The notes: generated from the letters alone by a model not told the origin. Shown: positions 1-10,643, counted from the stretch's first letter. The stretch: DNA of 64,000 bases from Rhynchopus euleeides (GCA_963210315.1 OY723311.1:930001-994000), one strand, 5' to 3'. Made by a program: numbers and translations.

Positions 1-627
1 CCGCAGGGGGCCGGGAGGGGGTGGTGGTTTTGGTATAGCATAGAAGTCGATTATGATAATTTATCTCACACAACTGGCCCTGTTTTTTTTGGCGTCGAAA
101 TAAAATAGAACATCCCGAAATGAAAAGTATATTTCAAAATCTAGCAATGTGGGGTGGGGGGGGAGGGGGTGGCTATCGTGTTGTGCACCAGGCTTGTTGT
201 GTATTGGCGGGGATTGGTGCCGAGAGCCACCCGCACTGTGTGTTGTTCTGATTTTCTTTTGCCCGAATAACCTTGCTTGTCACAGCAGAAAGGAGTCGTA
301 GTGGGGGGGGGGGTGGGGACGCATTGTGTGCTGCGGCAGGGAGGCCCCCCCCCCGCAACACACTGCAATATTGCACCCCACAGACGAAACCCCACGGACT
401 CTCTTTTGCACCACCCCTCCCCCCCCCTCCTCCCCAATAGTCTATAGTAGAAGGCAACGACTCTGATCGCCCCACCCCACCCCCTCCCCTACCCACCTCT
501 CTCGATAGTGACCGCATGATTTAGTTTGATTCCTCCATCGTGCGCTCACCGGTGGTCGTCCCGCGGTTTGCTGGACAGGGTGTCTACATTGAAGCGAAAG
601 GAACGCGATTTTTACTAATTTTTTCTA
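1..627. other. non-coding, homopolymer-rich
   Basis: No convincing gene. The stretch holds G and C runs (for example near 150-175, 301-320 and 345-355). Open frames across it are low-complexity readings of these runs. It may contain the promoter and 5' untranslated region of the crotonase gene that begins at 628. Confidence 0.5.
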
Positions 628-2367
628 ATGCAGCCCTCCACATGCCCCACATGCCTGCAACGGGGTCCCCTCTGTGGGGGATTTGCTGCACCTGGGAATA
701 ACCGCGCTCATCCACCCCTCCGCCCCACCCAGCAGGACGCGGTGCGCGCCCTGCCCCCTGCTGGCAGTGCAATGCGCCGCACAGCCGTGCTGCAGCGGTC
801 CTTCTTCCAGGGGTTGCTGGGGGGGAGGCAGCAGCAGCAGCAGCCCCAAGGCCCGCGTGTCGCTCTGCAGGAGGAGGAGCGGGTGGACCCACAGCAGCAG
901 CAGCAGCAGCAGCAAGGCACTGCTGCCGTATCCCATGCCAGCAGCGAGAGCCAGGCTGCGCCAGGGCAGGGGAGTGCAGCGCCTGGGCGACAAGATGTTT
1001 CGGAGACTGCGATATTCGATGCCGAGCCTGCAAGCAGGGCGGACATCCCGCTGCACCCTGCGGAGGTGGCAAAGCCCCGCCCGATGCTTATCCACCCTGA
1101 GCATGTTGACGACCCCGTCCTGGCCTTCCTTCGGCAGGGGAGGGAGCTTCTCGAAGGCATCGAAGACGGGGGGAACGTTTCAATGATCAGCGAGACAGGG
1201 GTGGAGGGCGTGTGGTGCCTCCAGCTGGAAAACCTCGGGGAAGGGAATGCCGTCACAGGCGAGATGATGAAGGAGCTGGAGGAGTCGATGCGGAAGATCA
1301 ACCGGGCGATCAAAACCAACCACGAGATCATGGCTCTCGTTGTGCGGGGCAGCGGGCTCAACTTCAGCTTCGGGACAAGCAAAAGTATCCACCAAGAGAT
1401 GTTCGAACACAACGAAGGCTTGATCCTCTCCCGCTATATGAGCAGCGTCCTCCTCGAGCTGCAGAGCCTTCCCATCGTCACCATTGCAGCAATAGAGGGT
1501 GTCGCAGCCGGGACAGGGTCTGAGATCGCAATGGCGTGCGACTTCCGCATCGCATCTAACGAGTCGATGCTGCAGTTCGCAGACACCGTGAATGGGATTG
1601 TGCCGGGTTGGGGGGGTGCGCAGAGGCTGGCAAAGCTCACCTCACCCCGCACCTCGCTGCTGCTGACAGGGTCGGGGAAGCCGATCAGCGCATCGGAGGC
1701 GCTGGGGTTGGGGGTTGTGGACTGCGTCTGTGATCCGGGAGATACTTACAACGAGGCGGTGCATTTTATAGAGAACAACCTGCACGACACGACGAGGCTG
1801 GGTGGGTCGCATGGGGAGACTACGTGGCGGAGGCACAGCACGCGGCGTATGAAGGAGAATGTTGTTGCAGCGGAGCTCTTTGACAACCTCCACGCCACGC
1901 TCGACATCGAAGCGCGCAACTTCGAGAGGCTGTGGCCCGCTGTCAAGACCATGACGGAGAGGAGGTCGTACGTCGAAGGGCTTCGGCGCAACTCCATCAA
2001 AGCATCTCTCGAGGACTGGGCAACCCTCACCGACCCACACGCGATGTCTCTTCCGCTGGAGGAAGACGTCGGTCTCGGCCTGACGCCCACCCGCAACGAG
2101 ACAGCGTGGGGTAAGATTGGATGGAAGGTGGATGCCGCATTCACCGCCCTGCTCGAGAGGAAGGCGAACCAGCCTCTGCTTAACTCGCCTCAGAGTGAAT
2201 CGTTTGTCAAGCATAAATACCTCCATGCGTCGGATCCGCTGATGGACAGCGAGGCTCAGCGTGAGGGGGGTGCAATTCCCTCCAGCACACCGCCATCATC
2301 ACAGGCCCTGCCCGAGGGTGGAGAGGAACAGTCTACCGTGAAGGGCGCCGCATCCACCCGGCAGTAG
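628..2367 (+). CDS. crotonase-fold (enoyl-CoA hydratase/isomerase) protein, ECHDC1-like
   Basis: The 579-residue frame has a low-complexity N-terminus with two glutamine runs (about residues 69-73 and 89-96) and a crotonase domain at about residues 190-400. The oxyanion-hole/active-site segment GTGSEIAMACDFRIAS (from about 294) keeps the first catalytic-type Glu. The following GIVPGWGGAQRL segment is two residues shorter than in classical hydratases, and no Glu stands at the second catalytic position. That spacing, and a later RNFERLW segment, resemble ethylmalonyl-CoA decarboxylase (ECHDC1); this is inference from memory of the family. A second in-frame ATG at 772 begins MRRTAVLQRSFFQGLLGGRQ, which looks like a mitochondrial presequence, so translation may start there (531 residues). 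Acyl-CoA metabolism in the mitochondrion is likely; the exact reaction is unproven. Ends at TAG 2365-2367. Confidence 0.8.
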   Translation: MQPSTCPTCLQRGPLCGGFAAPGNNRAHPPLRPTQQDAVRALPPAGSAMRRTAVLQRSFFQGLLGGRQQQQQPQGPRVALQEEERVDPQQQQQQQQGTAAVSHASSESQAAPGQGSAAPGRQDVSETAIFDAEPASRADIPLHPAEVAKPRPMLIHPEHVDDPVLAFLRQGRELLEGIEDGGNVSMISETGVEGVWCLQLENLGEGNAVTGEMMKELEESMRKINRAIKTNHEIMALVVRGSGLNFSFGTSKSIHQEMFEHNEGLILSRYMSSVLLELQSLPIVTIAAIEGVAAGTGSEIAMACDFRIASNESMLQFADTVNGIVPGWGGAQRLAKLTSPRTSLLLTGSGKPISASEALGLGVVDCVCDPGDTYNEAVHFIENNLHDTTRLGGSHGETTWRRHSTRRMKENVVAAELFDNLHATLDIEARNFERLWPAVKTMTERRSYVEGLRRNSIKASLEDWATLTDPHAMSLPLEEDVGLGLTPTRNETAWGKIGWKVDAAFTALLERKANQPLLNSPQSESFVKHKYLHASDPLMDSEAQREGGAIPSSTPPSSQALPEGGEEQSTVKGAASTRQ

Positions 2368-3146
2368 AGCTGTTGTTTCCCAAGCAAATCCAAGCCAGCC
2401 AGATGTGGGTGGGGGGGGGGGGGTCGGGGGAGTGAGGAGTGCATTTGGGTGGTGATGGATTTGTCTTGCGCGTCTGATGATCGCCGATTCGCAAATCGGG
2501 GGGTGGTGGGTGGGAGGCTTGAAACAAGCAGAGAGGGTGGAGGCGATGCCGCGGTGTGATGTGATTTGTCTTCTGTAACTGTGGTGGCTGCTAGAGTCGG
2601 TGTGTGTGTGTGTGTGGGGAGGAGGAGTGGTCGAGGGCCCCCTCAGAACAGATATCACCCTTTGTCAGACCGCTTTTCGTACGCCCTCTGTGCCTTCCTT
2701 GGAGCACAGTCTTTGCAGCGATCCACTGATTCAACCTTCCCCCCACCCCCCCTCACTTTGCAGTACCGCAATAAGATGGGAGAATGCCCCAGTCAAACTC
2801 GCTGATTTTTTTACGCAAACAATATTGCTTGTGGCAGTAAACAATAGGGCTGTTGGCAGCGTGCAGTGCAACATACAATAATCCAAAAAAAACAGGGTTA
2901 TTGCATAGTGCGCACAAACAAAACGTTTTGGACATTTGTTTCGAACGTTTCCGGGACAGTGAGACAGCTTTGCACACCCCTCACCTGAGGGGGTGCCACA
3001 GCTGCACTGATTCCAACAACACAAAACCGGGGTTTCTCCCCCCCAGCCCAAACCCTCACACCTCCACACCCACACCTCCTGTAGATATCACCCCCGCTCT
3101 CTCTCACACTCTTCCTTTTCCCCCCTCTTCTCCTCCAAAACTCAAG
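2368..3146. other. intergenic between crotonase and scramblase genes
   Basis: No gene seen. Contains a GT microsatellite (about 2599-2617) and C/G runs. It should hold the crotonase 3' end and the scramblase promoter and leader. An open frame extends upstream of the scramblase ATG, but its translation is low complexity. Confidence 0.5.
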
Positions 3147-4389
3147 ATGCAGCAGCCTCTTGCCCAGGGCATGTACCCGCCTCCGGGCGTTGTGCCGCAG
3201 GGTGTGATGCCCCCCGGCTACCCGATGCAGCAGATGGGGGGCGGTGACGCTCTGTCGCGCGTGGGCATGGCCAGCAAGCTCGCCATCAAGCAGAAGGTGA
3301 GCAAGCTGGAGGCGATGGGTGACACGCTCGGTGGGGTGTGCCCCTGCCTGGAGTGCTGCTGCGAGCAGCCCAACGACTACGAGATCTTCGAGCCGCAGTC
3401 GGGGCAGAAGATCCTGCACGTCAAGGAGGAGAGCGACTTCCTGTGGCGTTGCTGCTGCAACCCGGCACACGCCCTCAAGCTGACGTACACCGACGTGGCG
3501 ACTGGGCAGCAGGTCCTGGAGACGGACCGCCCTTTCAAGTGTGTGCAGGGGTGCCCCGCGTGGCTTCCCTTCTGCCAGCAGGAGGCGTCGCTCTTCACGG
3601 GCAGCGTCGAGAGTGGGCAGATGATGGGTGTCACCCGCCAGCCCTGCTGTGGCGGTCTGTTCACCCCGTCTGTCAACGCGATGATCGGGGAGGGCGAACC
3701 CTTCGCCACGGTGGAGGGGCCCATGTGCTGCTTCGGCGGGATGACCGAGATGTGCTGCGACCAGAACTTCCCGATCAGCTCGGGCGAGGGTGGCGGTGAC
3801 GGCAACGTCGGGATGATCACCAAGGAGAAGCCGGAGAGCCTGAGCCAGGCGATGAAGGAGATCATGACTGACTCCGACCTGTTCACGCTTGACTTCAAGG
3901 ACCCCACGCTGGACCAGAACAAGAAGCTGATGCTCCTCAACACCGTGCTTCTGCTGGACTACATGTTCTTCGAGCAGAACCAGCCTTGGGAGTGCGACGG
4001 CTCGAGCTGCTCCATCACGTGCTGCAACATGTACATCTGCGGTGCGCTGGTGCCTTGCAAGTGCAAGTGCGAGGGTGGGGTATGTCCAAGCGGAAGTGGG
4101 GGGGGGGGGTTTTTTTTGGTTCGGGAGTTTTGTGTTTCATCCTCCACTGCTGTTGGGGTGGGAGCGGCGGGGGCTGGGGTGGAAATCCCTCCACCAGCAA
4201 ACATTCCGGGGGGGAGGCGGGGGAAAAACCTCCCAGGAACAAACGTTTTAAGAAAATCCTCCCTCTGGGGGGTGGTAGGAAAGACGGCCGTTGCAACAGC
4301 AAATCAATCACCACACACCCCCCCCCCCCCTTTCAGTACACCCACAACACACACCCCACACACCACATCATCAGGACGACTCCGAATAG
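3147..4389 (+). CDS. phospholipid scramblase family protein
   Basis: The start at 3147 gives a Pro/Gly/Met-rich N-terminus (MYPPPG, then PPGYPMQQM) typical of scramblase tails. The scramblase domain follows: YEIFEPQSGQKILHVKEES, a Cys-rich block, DRPFKC, and the C-terminal DSDLFTLDFKD plus LLLDYMFFE segment that forms the calcium-responsive end of the family. The protein would move phospholipids between leaflets of a membrane. Many Cys residues could be palmitoylated. A clear donor (GTATGT at 4080) follows codon GGG at 4077-4079. The acceptor is either CAG ending at 4374, giving a short Asp-Asp-Ser-Glu end and TAG at 4387-4389, or TTTCAG ending at 4336 after a C-rich tract, giving a longer tail to about 4465. 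I annotate the first; exon 1 (3147-4079) is firm, exon 2 is not. The gene converges on the LINE to its right. Confidence 0.85.
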
Positions 4390-4580
4390 GATGTTTCTCA
4401 CCGTCGACGATGGTAACTCAAGGAAGCTCTGTACATCTCAAAGATGCCAAACCAAACTAGAATGAAGCTTTACGTGTCGAGGACGGGGGGGGGGGTGTGG
4501 AGAGCGGTGGGTGTGGGTGTAGTGATAGTGGTTTTAAGTGGGTAACCCTGCGCGGATCTGTGCCCACTCCCCGCCCACCC

Positions 4581-7500
4581 CTACGTCACAGCGGATGCCC
4601 CACTCGGGTTAGAGTGTGGGGCCAACTCAGTGCCACTCCGAGGAGGGCGTGAGGCATAGCCAGCGTGGTGCGTGCCGCAACAGTGTGTGAGTGATTTCGC
4701 ACTGCTGTGGCAGTCCCCGCACCGGCCCATGCGATGCGTCTTGCAAAATTCCATGGTGACTTGCAAGCCGTCGTTCTTCCCGTGGTGGTCCCGGCAGCAG
4801 TCCTCTTCCGAGAGGCGCCGGCGCCGGCAGTCCACGCAGCGGGGTTTCCAGTGCAGAGCGCAGGTAAGCATCTTCGCGTTCCGTCTGGCTCCAGGGGGGG
4901 CAGTCCGGGGAGCAGCGCCCCGTCGTTCCCATGACCGTCCTGTCCGGGCGTTGGCTTGCCGGCTGCTGGCAGTCCATTGCTGGGCCGCTTGCTGCCACCC
5001 CTCTGGGTAGTGGGGCTGCGGTGCGAAGGTTGCGGCCCACGCCATGCCGCGGGAGTGGAAGGCTGTGTCCCGCTGGTTCAAGCCCGGGCCTGCCGTGTGC
5101 GCTTGGAGGCTGCGCATCACCGACTCGGTGGCTGGGCTGAGCTGGGCTCTCCTGGACAGGCCCCCTGCCACGGTTCCCCCGATCGCGGTGAGGACAGTGG
5201 AGCTCGCAGTGTGGCCACAGTGCCATGGTTGCTTGGAAGTCTTGCGCACCACCTCGCAGAGCTGCCTCAACGAGTGAGCCTTGCCCAGGATGCTCTTCTG
5301 GAAGGCTGCGAAGTCCTGCCGCAGCTGCTCCTGCGAGGTCTCCCCCTGCCTCTCAGCCTCGTCCATGGCGGCGTTGCTGAGGGCGTCCGCATCGACGTTG
5401 AGCTCCCTTTTCACGTGCTCATACGTAAGGGTGATCCGGGGCCCGAGGTCGGCAGCCAGCCGTGCCGTGCTGAGGAAGAGGGGGCGGAGGGATTTATCGC
5501 GGCAAACCGCTTCCCCTTTTAGGTGTCGCAGCACCACCTGCGAGTCACCCCGCACCGTAACGTTCCCCTCAGGGGGCGGGTCGCCCCTTCTGAGCAGCCG
5601 TAGGCCCGCTCGAACCCCTTCGTACTCAGCGATGTTGTTGCTGCGTACGTTCAGCAGAGGGAGGATCTCTTCCGACACCTTGAGGCCGTCTCGGTAGAGC
5701 ACCGCACCTGCACCCGCCAGGGCGAAGGGGGTGCCGTTGTCCCTTGCTCCGCCGTCGAAGTAGAGGGTGAGCCCCGGGGCTGTGTCCTCGGGGATGCGTG
5801 GGCGGGCCTCCCGCGGCCCCCTCTCAGGGGGGTCAGGTGTGTGGGGGCGGATGCGGCGCGTTTCGACTTCTGGGAGGGTGAGGCCGGTCGACAGCTCAAA
5901 GTCGACAGCCAACTCCATGAGGGTCACGGTGTGCTCCCCTCCCTGCGGCCCCCATTTCAGGCCCCGCAGCCAGTCGCAGAGGGCCACCCACAGCTCCGGG
6001 GGGCGCTTGCCCCACGTCTGTTTGACAGTGGACGGCGCCCGCACAGGGATGCAGGCCCGTTCGGGGTTGGGCGTGCACCACCCCCATGGATAGTGAAGGG
6101 TGCGGTGGTGGCGCGCGGAGCGGTCGAGCAGTCCATCTTTCTCCTGCCGCGCCGAGAGGATTGCAATGAAGTAGCGGTGCAGCTGCGCCACTATATCCAC
6201 CCTGCGTGCGAAGGATAGTGGCAGGGGCTGCCTGTCCTCCGGGATGCCGTGTCTAAAGGCGGGCGCCACCCCGCATAACGCCAAGCAAGGTGGCCAGGTT
6301 GACCGGTCCACAGCCGTAATGGGGTGGTTTTGTCGGATTGGGTCCCACGCGGAGCACTCCCACCATAGGTGCATCACCGTCTCGGGGGTGCCTGCGTTGC
6401 AGTATCGGCAGATCCCGCCCTGCCCCGTGCGCCCTCGGACAGGCACCGCCCCTGCAATGACGGAACGAAGGAGGCCCCGTTGGTATCCCGTGACCGCGGC
6501 GCCCTCTCCCTCCAGGACGCAGCGTGTGGCTTGCCCGTCGATGCCGTGCTGAGCGCCCGCAAAGTCGTCACGACGACCAGCCAGCGCCTTGGCCACCTGT
6601 GTACGTAGGGCCTGGCGGAGGTCATGAGCGAAGATCCCCCATCCGCTCGTTGTTGCTGCGGTGGGGTCGAAGACTATGCTCCGTCCCGCTTCATCAGTGT
6701 AAGATAGGGTGGTCGCCGTGCTCCAGCTCCATCCTATCCACCGAAGGGCCGCTCGGAAAAGCGCGAAGGGGCCTGTCCCTGTAAGCCTCACTCTGCTATC
6801 CCAAGCCGTCTCAGACAGAACCCTGCAGCGGCCCCACTTCTTGACCTGCATGGCCCAGGTGGTGATCTGCCGGTAGCGGGGGGCGACGGCGGGGTCCACC
6901 CGATGTGCATGGTGGAGGACATCCAGCACAGCCTCCCGCGCCCTGCGGGGGGGTCCGGACCACAGCGCGGCGACGAAGAGCCCCCTCCATCGCCTGATGT
7001 CGGCGTCCTCCCAGCGGGTGACCAGGGCGTCGTAGTAGAGCCTGGACCCCGCTGTCATCGCTGCTGCCTGCCCCTTCCACTGCACCGGTAGGGGCAGTGC
7101 CGAGGTCCTGCGCAGGTTCTGCTCTGCGCCCTCTTTTCGGCGGGCGACGCGCTCCGATTTGGGCACCTCGGGTCCCTCGAGCGGGCGCGCATGCAGCATG
7201 GCCCCGAGGCAGTCGAAGCTATCGCGCTGTCGAAGGGGGGTAGCCGTGCCGTCCCGTGTCCGGTAGACTATCGGGGTCAACGGCTCGGGGGACGTCGAGA
7301 AGACATGTGACTTGACCTCTGCGCATATTACCATCCCGGTATCGTGGGAGAAATCTGCAGAGTCATCCACCACTGCTTGCAAGGTCCCCGGGCTGGGGGT
7401 CACCGCGTACACATCGTCCACAAACGACAACGCCCTCGTGCCCTGCCGGTGCTCCGCCATGCGCATCCATACACCCACCAGCACGTTGATCAGCACGACG

Positions 7501-10500
7501 CTAATGGGGCAGCCCTGCATGATGCCGTTGGTTGGCAGGAAGCCCTCTCCGATAGTGCCGCTTACCCGGAAGTGCCGCTGCATTGACCCGTACGCTGCCC
7601 GCAGGGTGCGCAGGACTCGGCCGTCGAAGCCGAGCTCCGCAGCTAGACAGAAGGTCAGGTCAATCGGCACCGTGTCGAAGCATTTCTTAAAGTCTAGGGC
7701 GACACCGTACAGTGGCTGTCCTGTGAGGTGGGCCTCTTCGATCCGTGCTGCCAGGTGCCAGATGAGGTCCTCCGCGCCGTGGCCAGGTCTGCATCCGTGC
7801 AAGTCCTCAGGCGCAATGCTCTCCAGCCACTTCAGCGCAGGCTTCACTCGGATTGCTGCCCACACCCTGTACAGCACGGGAGTGATGCTGATGGGGCGCT
7901 GCGACAGCGGCTCACCTGAGCTGCCGGGCTTGGGAATGAGGCAAATCATGGCGTGCATCAGCTGCTCCGGCCATTCGCCCGATCTCTCGACCTCATTGAA
8001 CACCTCCGCGAACAACTTGAGGAGGTCCCCTGGGAGTTGCCGCAGCTCGTGCACCCTCCAGCCGTGTAGGCCCGGCGAGGTGGATGTAGACATTTTAGCC
8101 AGCGCTGTCCCAACGTCTTCTGCCGTAATGGTCTTACACTCCATCTCGGCCGGGTCAGGGAGGAAGTCGCTGTACCTCTGTCGGAAGGTGTCCCAGCGAG
8201 GCTCAGGCGTCGTCGCATACTTCCGGAAGTAGCCCCCCCACGCAGTATCGCTCCTCAGCAGTTCATCCGCCTCCTTGGGGCAGGCCGTGAAGGAGCCATC
8301 CTCGCGGCGCATGAAGGTGGTAGGGGCGCAGAAGCGGTCTGCGAGGTACGAGAACACTATCCCCGCCTCCTGCGTCCAGGCCTTCTGCATCCTCGCCTTC
8401 CACGTGCGGAGTCTTTCGTCGCGGAGCGCGTCGAACATGCCTCGCTGAGATCCCTCCAGGGCGACAAGGGCCATCTCCATCGTCTCGAGGTCCGGCAGTT
8501 GTGAGGTGGTGCCCGCCAGCGCCGCCTCCAGCCCCGGGGGAAGGCCCCCTCCCTTCAGCCGCTTCTTCGCAGCGTCCCAGGCGTGCTCTTCGTTGGGTGT
8601 GGGGGGGTATGGCGCAGACTCCAGCAGTCGGTGGCGGCCCTCCAGGATGAGGGTCCGGAGGTTCCCCAACAGCTTGTCCTTCGCCCGGGTGTTCTTGTCG
8701 CCCGCTCCTCGGGCGGAGGCGGGGCGGTGTTTGGTGGCCACCCTCGACTGCTGCATGTGGTAGCCCTCCGCCCTGCCCGTGTACGCCGCTTCCTGCCTTC
8801 CGAGTTGGCCCACGTGGACACGCTTCAGGAAGTTCTCGCTGCAGGCTGAGGCCCGGCGGAGGAGTTGCGCTCCTGTTGCACCCTTTTTCGTTTTCTCTGC
8901 GGTTAGCACATCCAGCAGCACCTCTCTGGCGGCAGCGCCCCCGAGCGTGGGCTTGCACTTAGGAAAGGGGGCGGGGAGGATGCAGATTTGCTTCGGTCGG
9001 CGGAAGGCGGCGAGGTCGAGGTCGACGAAGAGCGGGCAGTGCGTGGGGATGCCGTATTCGCCCTTTTCTGCCACCTCGACGGAGCGCAAGGCCGGCGCCG
9101 CGCAGGGGTTCAGCAGGCAGATGTCCAGTCTGGTGCCTTCCTTCGATGCCCAGCAGGTGTTCCGAACTTCCTGCTGTTTCAGCTCTGCGTATGAGACCGC
9201 CGCATCGGTCCAACCACCCACCCGGCACGCCTGGGATAGGACGGCACTGGTCTCCGGGTTGGTGTTGAGGTCCCCCAGCAGCAACACGGGCACCTGCCCC
9301 AGGCCGGCTGCGAGGTCCAGCGCCTCCTGCAGGAGGGTCTCCCGCTGCACTCGCACCTCCATCCCAGAGTGACCATAAACGCACAGGATGTGGAGCGCTG
9401 TCTTGCCGTTACTGGTTGCGAGCACCACGTGTACCAGGCGGGTACTGTCATGCAGCTTCTTTTCCAGCTTGGTCTTCGGTTGCACCACTTGCGCTACCAG
9501 GCCCTCTTTTGCCATGACTGCCACTCCTCCGGGTCGGGTCTGCTCGTAGCCATTGGCCCCCTTGACTTTGGGCATGCCCTTACCCCAGTGCATGGACCAG
9601 CCGTGGGCCGCGAAGTAGCTGCTGAGCGTGCCCTTGCTGGGGTCCGGGACACGCGTTTCTTGCAGGGCCACAACGTCTGCCTTCAGGTCCGCCACATCAC
9701 ACAAGTGGGTTGACAGCGACGTGACGTTGGCTGACGCCACCCTGAGTACCCCAGGAGACGCTGGCCGCGGCGCGGGGCGTCGCGGCGGCGGCCTGGGAGC
9801 AGGGCCGCGTATCGGGGAGATTGTGGTAGCGGCGGTTGCGGTTGGAGCTACAGGAGGAGGAGTGGGAGTCGCGGTGGGGAGTTTCCATCTGTTTGTCGTG
9901 GAGGCTGCTAACTCCCTGGCTAGCGTGAGGGGGATGCGCAGCACGTCGTAGTGGAAGGGCCTCCACGTGAGGCATATCACTTTGTCGCCTGACCCGACGC
10001 GCCCCAGGTGCAGCCTATCCGTAGTGCCGAGGACCCACACCTGGGCCCCCAACACCTCAGCCGCTACCCTGAGTGTAGCCCCGTCCCCGTAGACCCCGCT
10101 CTGTGCCTGCGCCGCGATGTAGTCGTCGTAGGACGGGGGTGCCCGGGGGTCATCTATATCGGGCGCGTAGGTTGCTCGCCTCTCGGCGTCCTGTCCCAGG
10201 GCTTCGACTACAGCTGCTCTGAGAGAGGCCGCCGTCCATCCCGCACATTGCACCGCGAGGCCGGTGTATTGGCAGTTGCCGTCTTTTGCCACCGCCTCAC
10301 GCACTGCCAGCAGTCGTTGCGCCATCTCTGCCAGCCATCGGTCGTCCTGCTCTACTGAGGAGGGGGAGTACTCCTGTCCCCCTCCTCCCCGGAGCCCCCG
10401 GGGTTCTCCTGCCCCAGGGGCGTGGCTTCTATGCACTCTCGCTCTATCTAAAGGCCCCGCAGAGGTTACTCCTGTCCCTGCGGGTTTTGGTTCTCTATGG

Positions 10501-10643
10501 GGGGGTTGTGGGGAGGGTTCGCCGGCGGCGAGAGGGTGCTGCGCCACGGGCGCTCCCCCTATCCCCTGGTCGGCGCCCCCGCCGGGGGAACCGGAAGCCT
10601 TAGGGTGTAGGCCGGGTCCCCCCTTGAGGGGGCGCCTCACCCC
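4581..10643 (-). CDS. LINE ORF2: OTU protease, APE endonuclease, reverse transcriptase, RNase H
   Basis: More than 2,000 codons without interruption, beginning directly after TAG 10646-10644, with no nearby ATG. Domains by position on the minus strand: OTU-like cysteine peptidase about 10330-9925, with DGNCQY (catalytic Cys) and FHYDVL (catalytic His); APE endonuclease about 9760-9010, with SANV, LQET, CVYGHS, LLGDLNTNP, RLDICLLN and PTHCPLFVDLD; reverse transcriptase about 8090-7200, with LDFKKCFDTVP, GIMQGCPISV and catalytic FVDD at about 7412-7426; a CRYC…H…C knuckle about 6420-6350; RNase H about 5775-5350, with FDGGARDNG, NNIAEYEG, RGDSQVV and NVDADALS; and a C-terminal Cys/His array about 4870-4660. 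The RNase H motifs look like the archaeal/plant-type enzyme rather than the usual LINE type. All catalytic residues I can place are present. It would nick target DNA and prime reverse transcription there; the OTU domain may process the polyprotein or remove ubiquitin. Confidence 0.92.
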   Translation of the reverse strand, partial: GVRRPLKGGPGLHPKASGSPGGGADQGIGGAPVAQHPLAAGEPSPQPPHREPKPAGTGVTSAGPLDRARVHRSHAPGAGEPRGLRGGGGQEYSPSSVEQDDRWLAEMAQRLLAVREAVAKDGNCQYTGLAVQCAGWTAASLRAAVVEALGQDAERRATYAPDIDDPRAPPSYDDYIAAQAQSGVYGDGATLRVAAEVLGAQVWVLGTTDRLHLGRVGSGDKVICLTWRPFHYDVLRIPLTLARELAASTTNRWKLPTATPTPPPVAPTATAATTISPIRGPAPRPPPRRPAPRPASPGVLRVASANVTSLSTHLCDVADLKADVVALQETRVPDPSKGTLSSYFAAHGWSMHWGKGMPKVKGANGYEQTRPGGVAVMAKEGLVAQVVQPKTKLEKKLHDSTRLVHVVLATSNGKTALHILCVYGHSGMEVRVQRETLLQEALDLAAGLGQVPVLLLGDLNTNPETSAVLSQACRVGGWTDAAVSYAELKQQEVRNTCWASKEGTRLDICLLNPCAAPALRSVEVAEKGEYGIPTHCPLFVDLDLAAFRRPKQICILPAPFPKCKPTLGGAAAREVLLDVLTAEKTKKGATGAQLLRRASACSENFLKRVHVGQLGRQEAAYTGRAEGYHMQQSRVATKHRPASARGAGDKNTRAKDKLLGNLRTLILEGRHRLLESAPYPPTPNEEHAWDAAKKRLKGGGLPPGLEAALAGTTSQLPDLETMEMALVALEGSQRGMFDALRDERLRTWKARMQKAWTQEAGIVFSYLADRFCAPTTFMRREDGSFTACPKEADELLRSDTAWGGYFRKYATTPEPRWDTFRQRYSDFLPDPAEMECKTITAEDVGTALAKMSTSTSPGLHGWRVHELRQLPGDLLKLFAEVFNEVERSGEWPEQLMHAMICLIPKPGSSGEPLSQRPISITPVLYRVWAAIRVKPALKWLESIAPEDLHGCRPGHGAEDLIWHLAARIEEAHLTGQPLYGVALDFKKCFDTVPIDLTFCLAAELGFDGRVLRTLRAAYGSMQRHFRVSGTIGEGFLPTNGIMQGCPISVVLINVLVGVWMRMAEHRQGTRALSFVDDVYAVTPSPGTLQAVVDDSADFSHDTGMVICAEVKSHVFSTSPEPLTPIVYRTRDGTATPLRQRDSFDCLGAMLHARPLEGPEVPKSERVARRKEGAEQNLRRTSALPLPVQWKGQAAAMTAGSRLYYDALVTRWEDADIRRWRGLFVAALWSGPPRRAREAVLDVLHHAHRVDPAVAPRYRQITTWAMQVKKWGRCRVLSETAWDSRVRLTGTGPFALFRAALRWIGWSWSTATTLSYTDEAGRSIVFDPTAATTSGWGIFAHDLRQALRTQVAKALAGRRDDFAGAQHGIDGQATRCVLEGEGAAVTGYQRGLLRSVIAGAVPVRGRTGQGGICRYCNAGTPETVMHLWWECSAWDPIRQNHPITAVDRSTWPPCLALCGVAPAFRHGIPEDRQPLPLSFARRVDIVAQLHRYFIAILSARQEKDGLLDRSARHHRTLHYPWGWCTPNPERACIPVRAPSTVKQTWGKRPPELWVALCDWLRGLKWGPQGGEHTVTLMELAVDFELSTGLTLPEVETRRIRPHTPDPPERGPREARPRIPEDTAPGLTLYFDGGARDNGTPFALAGAGAVLYRDGLKVSEEILPLLNVRSNNIAEYEGVRAGLRLLRRGDPPPEGNVTVRGDSQVVLRHLKGEAVCRDKSLRPLFLSTARLAADLGPRITLTYEHVKRELNVDADALSNAAMDEAERQGETSQEQLRQDFAAFQKSILGKAHSLRQLCEVVRKTSKQPWHCGHTASSTVLTAIGGTVAGGLSRRAQLSPATESVMRSLQAHTAGPGLNQRDTAFHSRGMAWAATFAPQPHYPEGWQQAAQQWTASSRQANARTGRSWERRGAAPRTAPPGARRNAKMLTCALHWKPRCVDCRRRRLSEEDCCRDHHGKNDGLQVTMEFCKTHRMGRCGDCHSSAKSLTHCCGTHHAGYASRPPRSGTELAPHSNPSGASAVT

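Noticed and set aside
628-1412. Several overlapping frames opposite the crotonase gene
   Set aside because: They are shadows of its CAG/CTG-rich codons on the other strand and frames.
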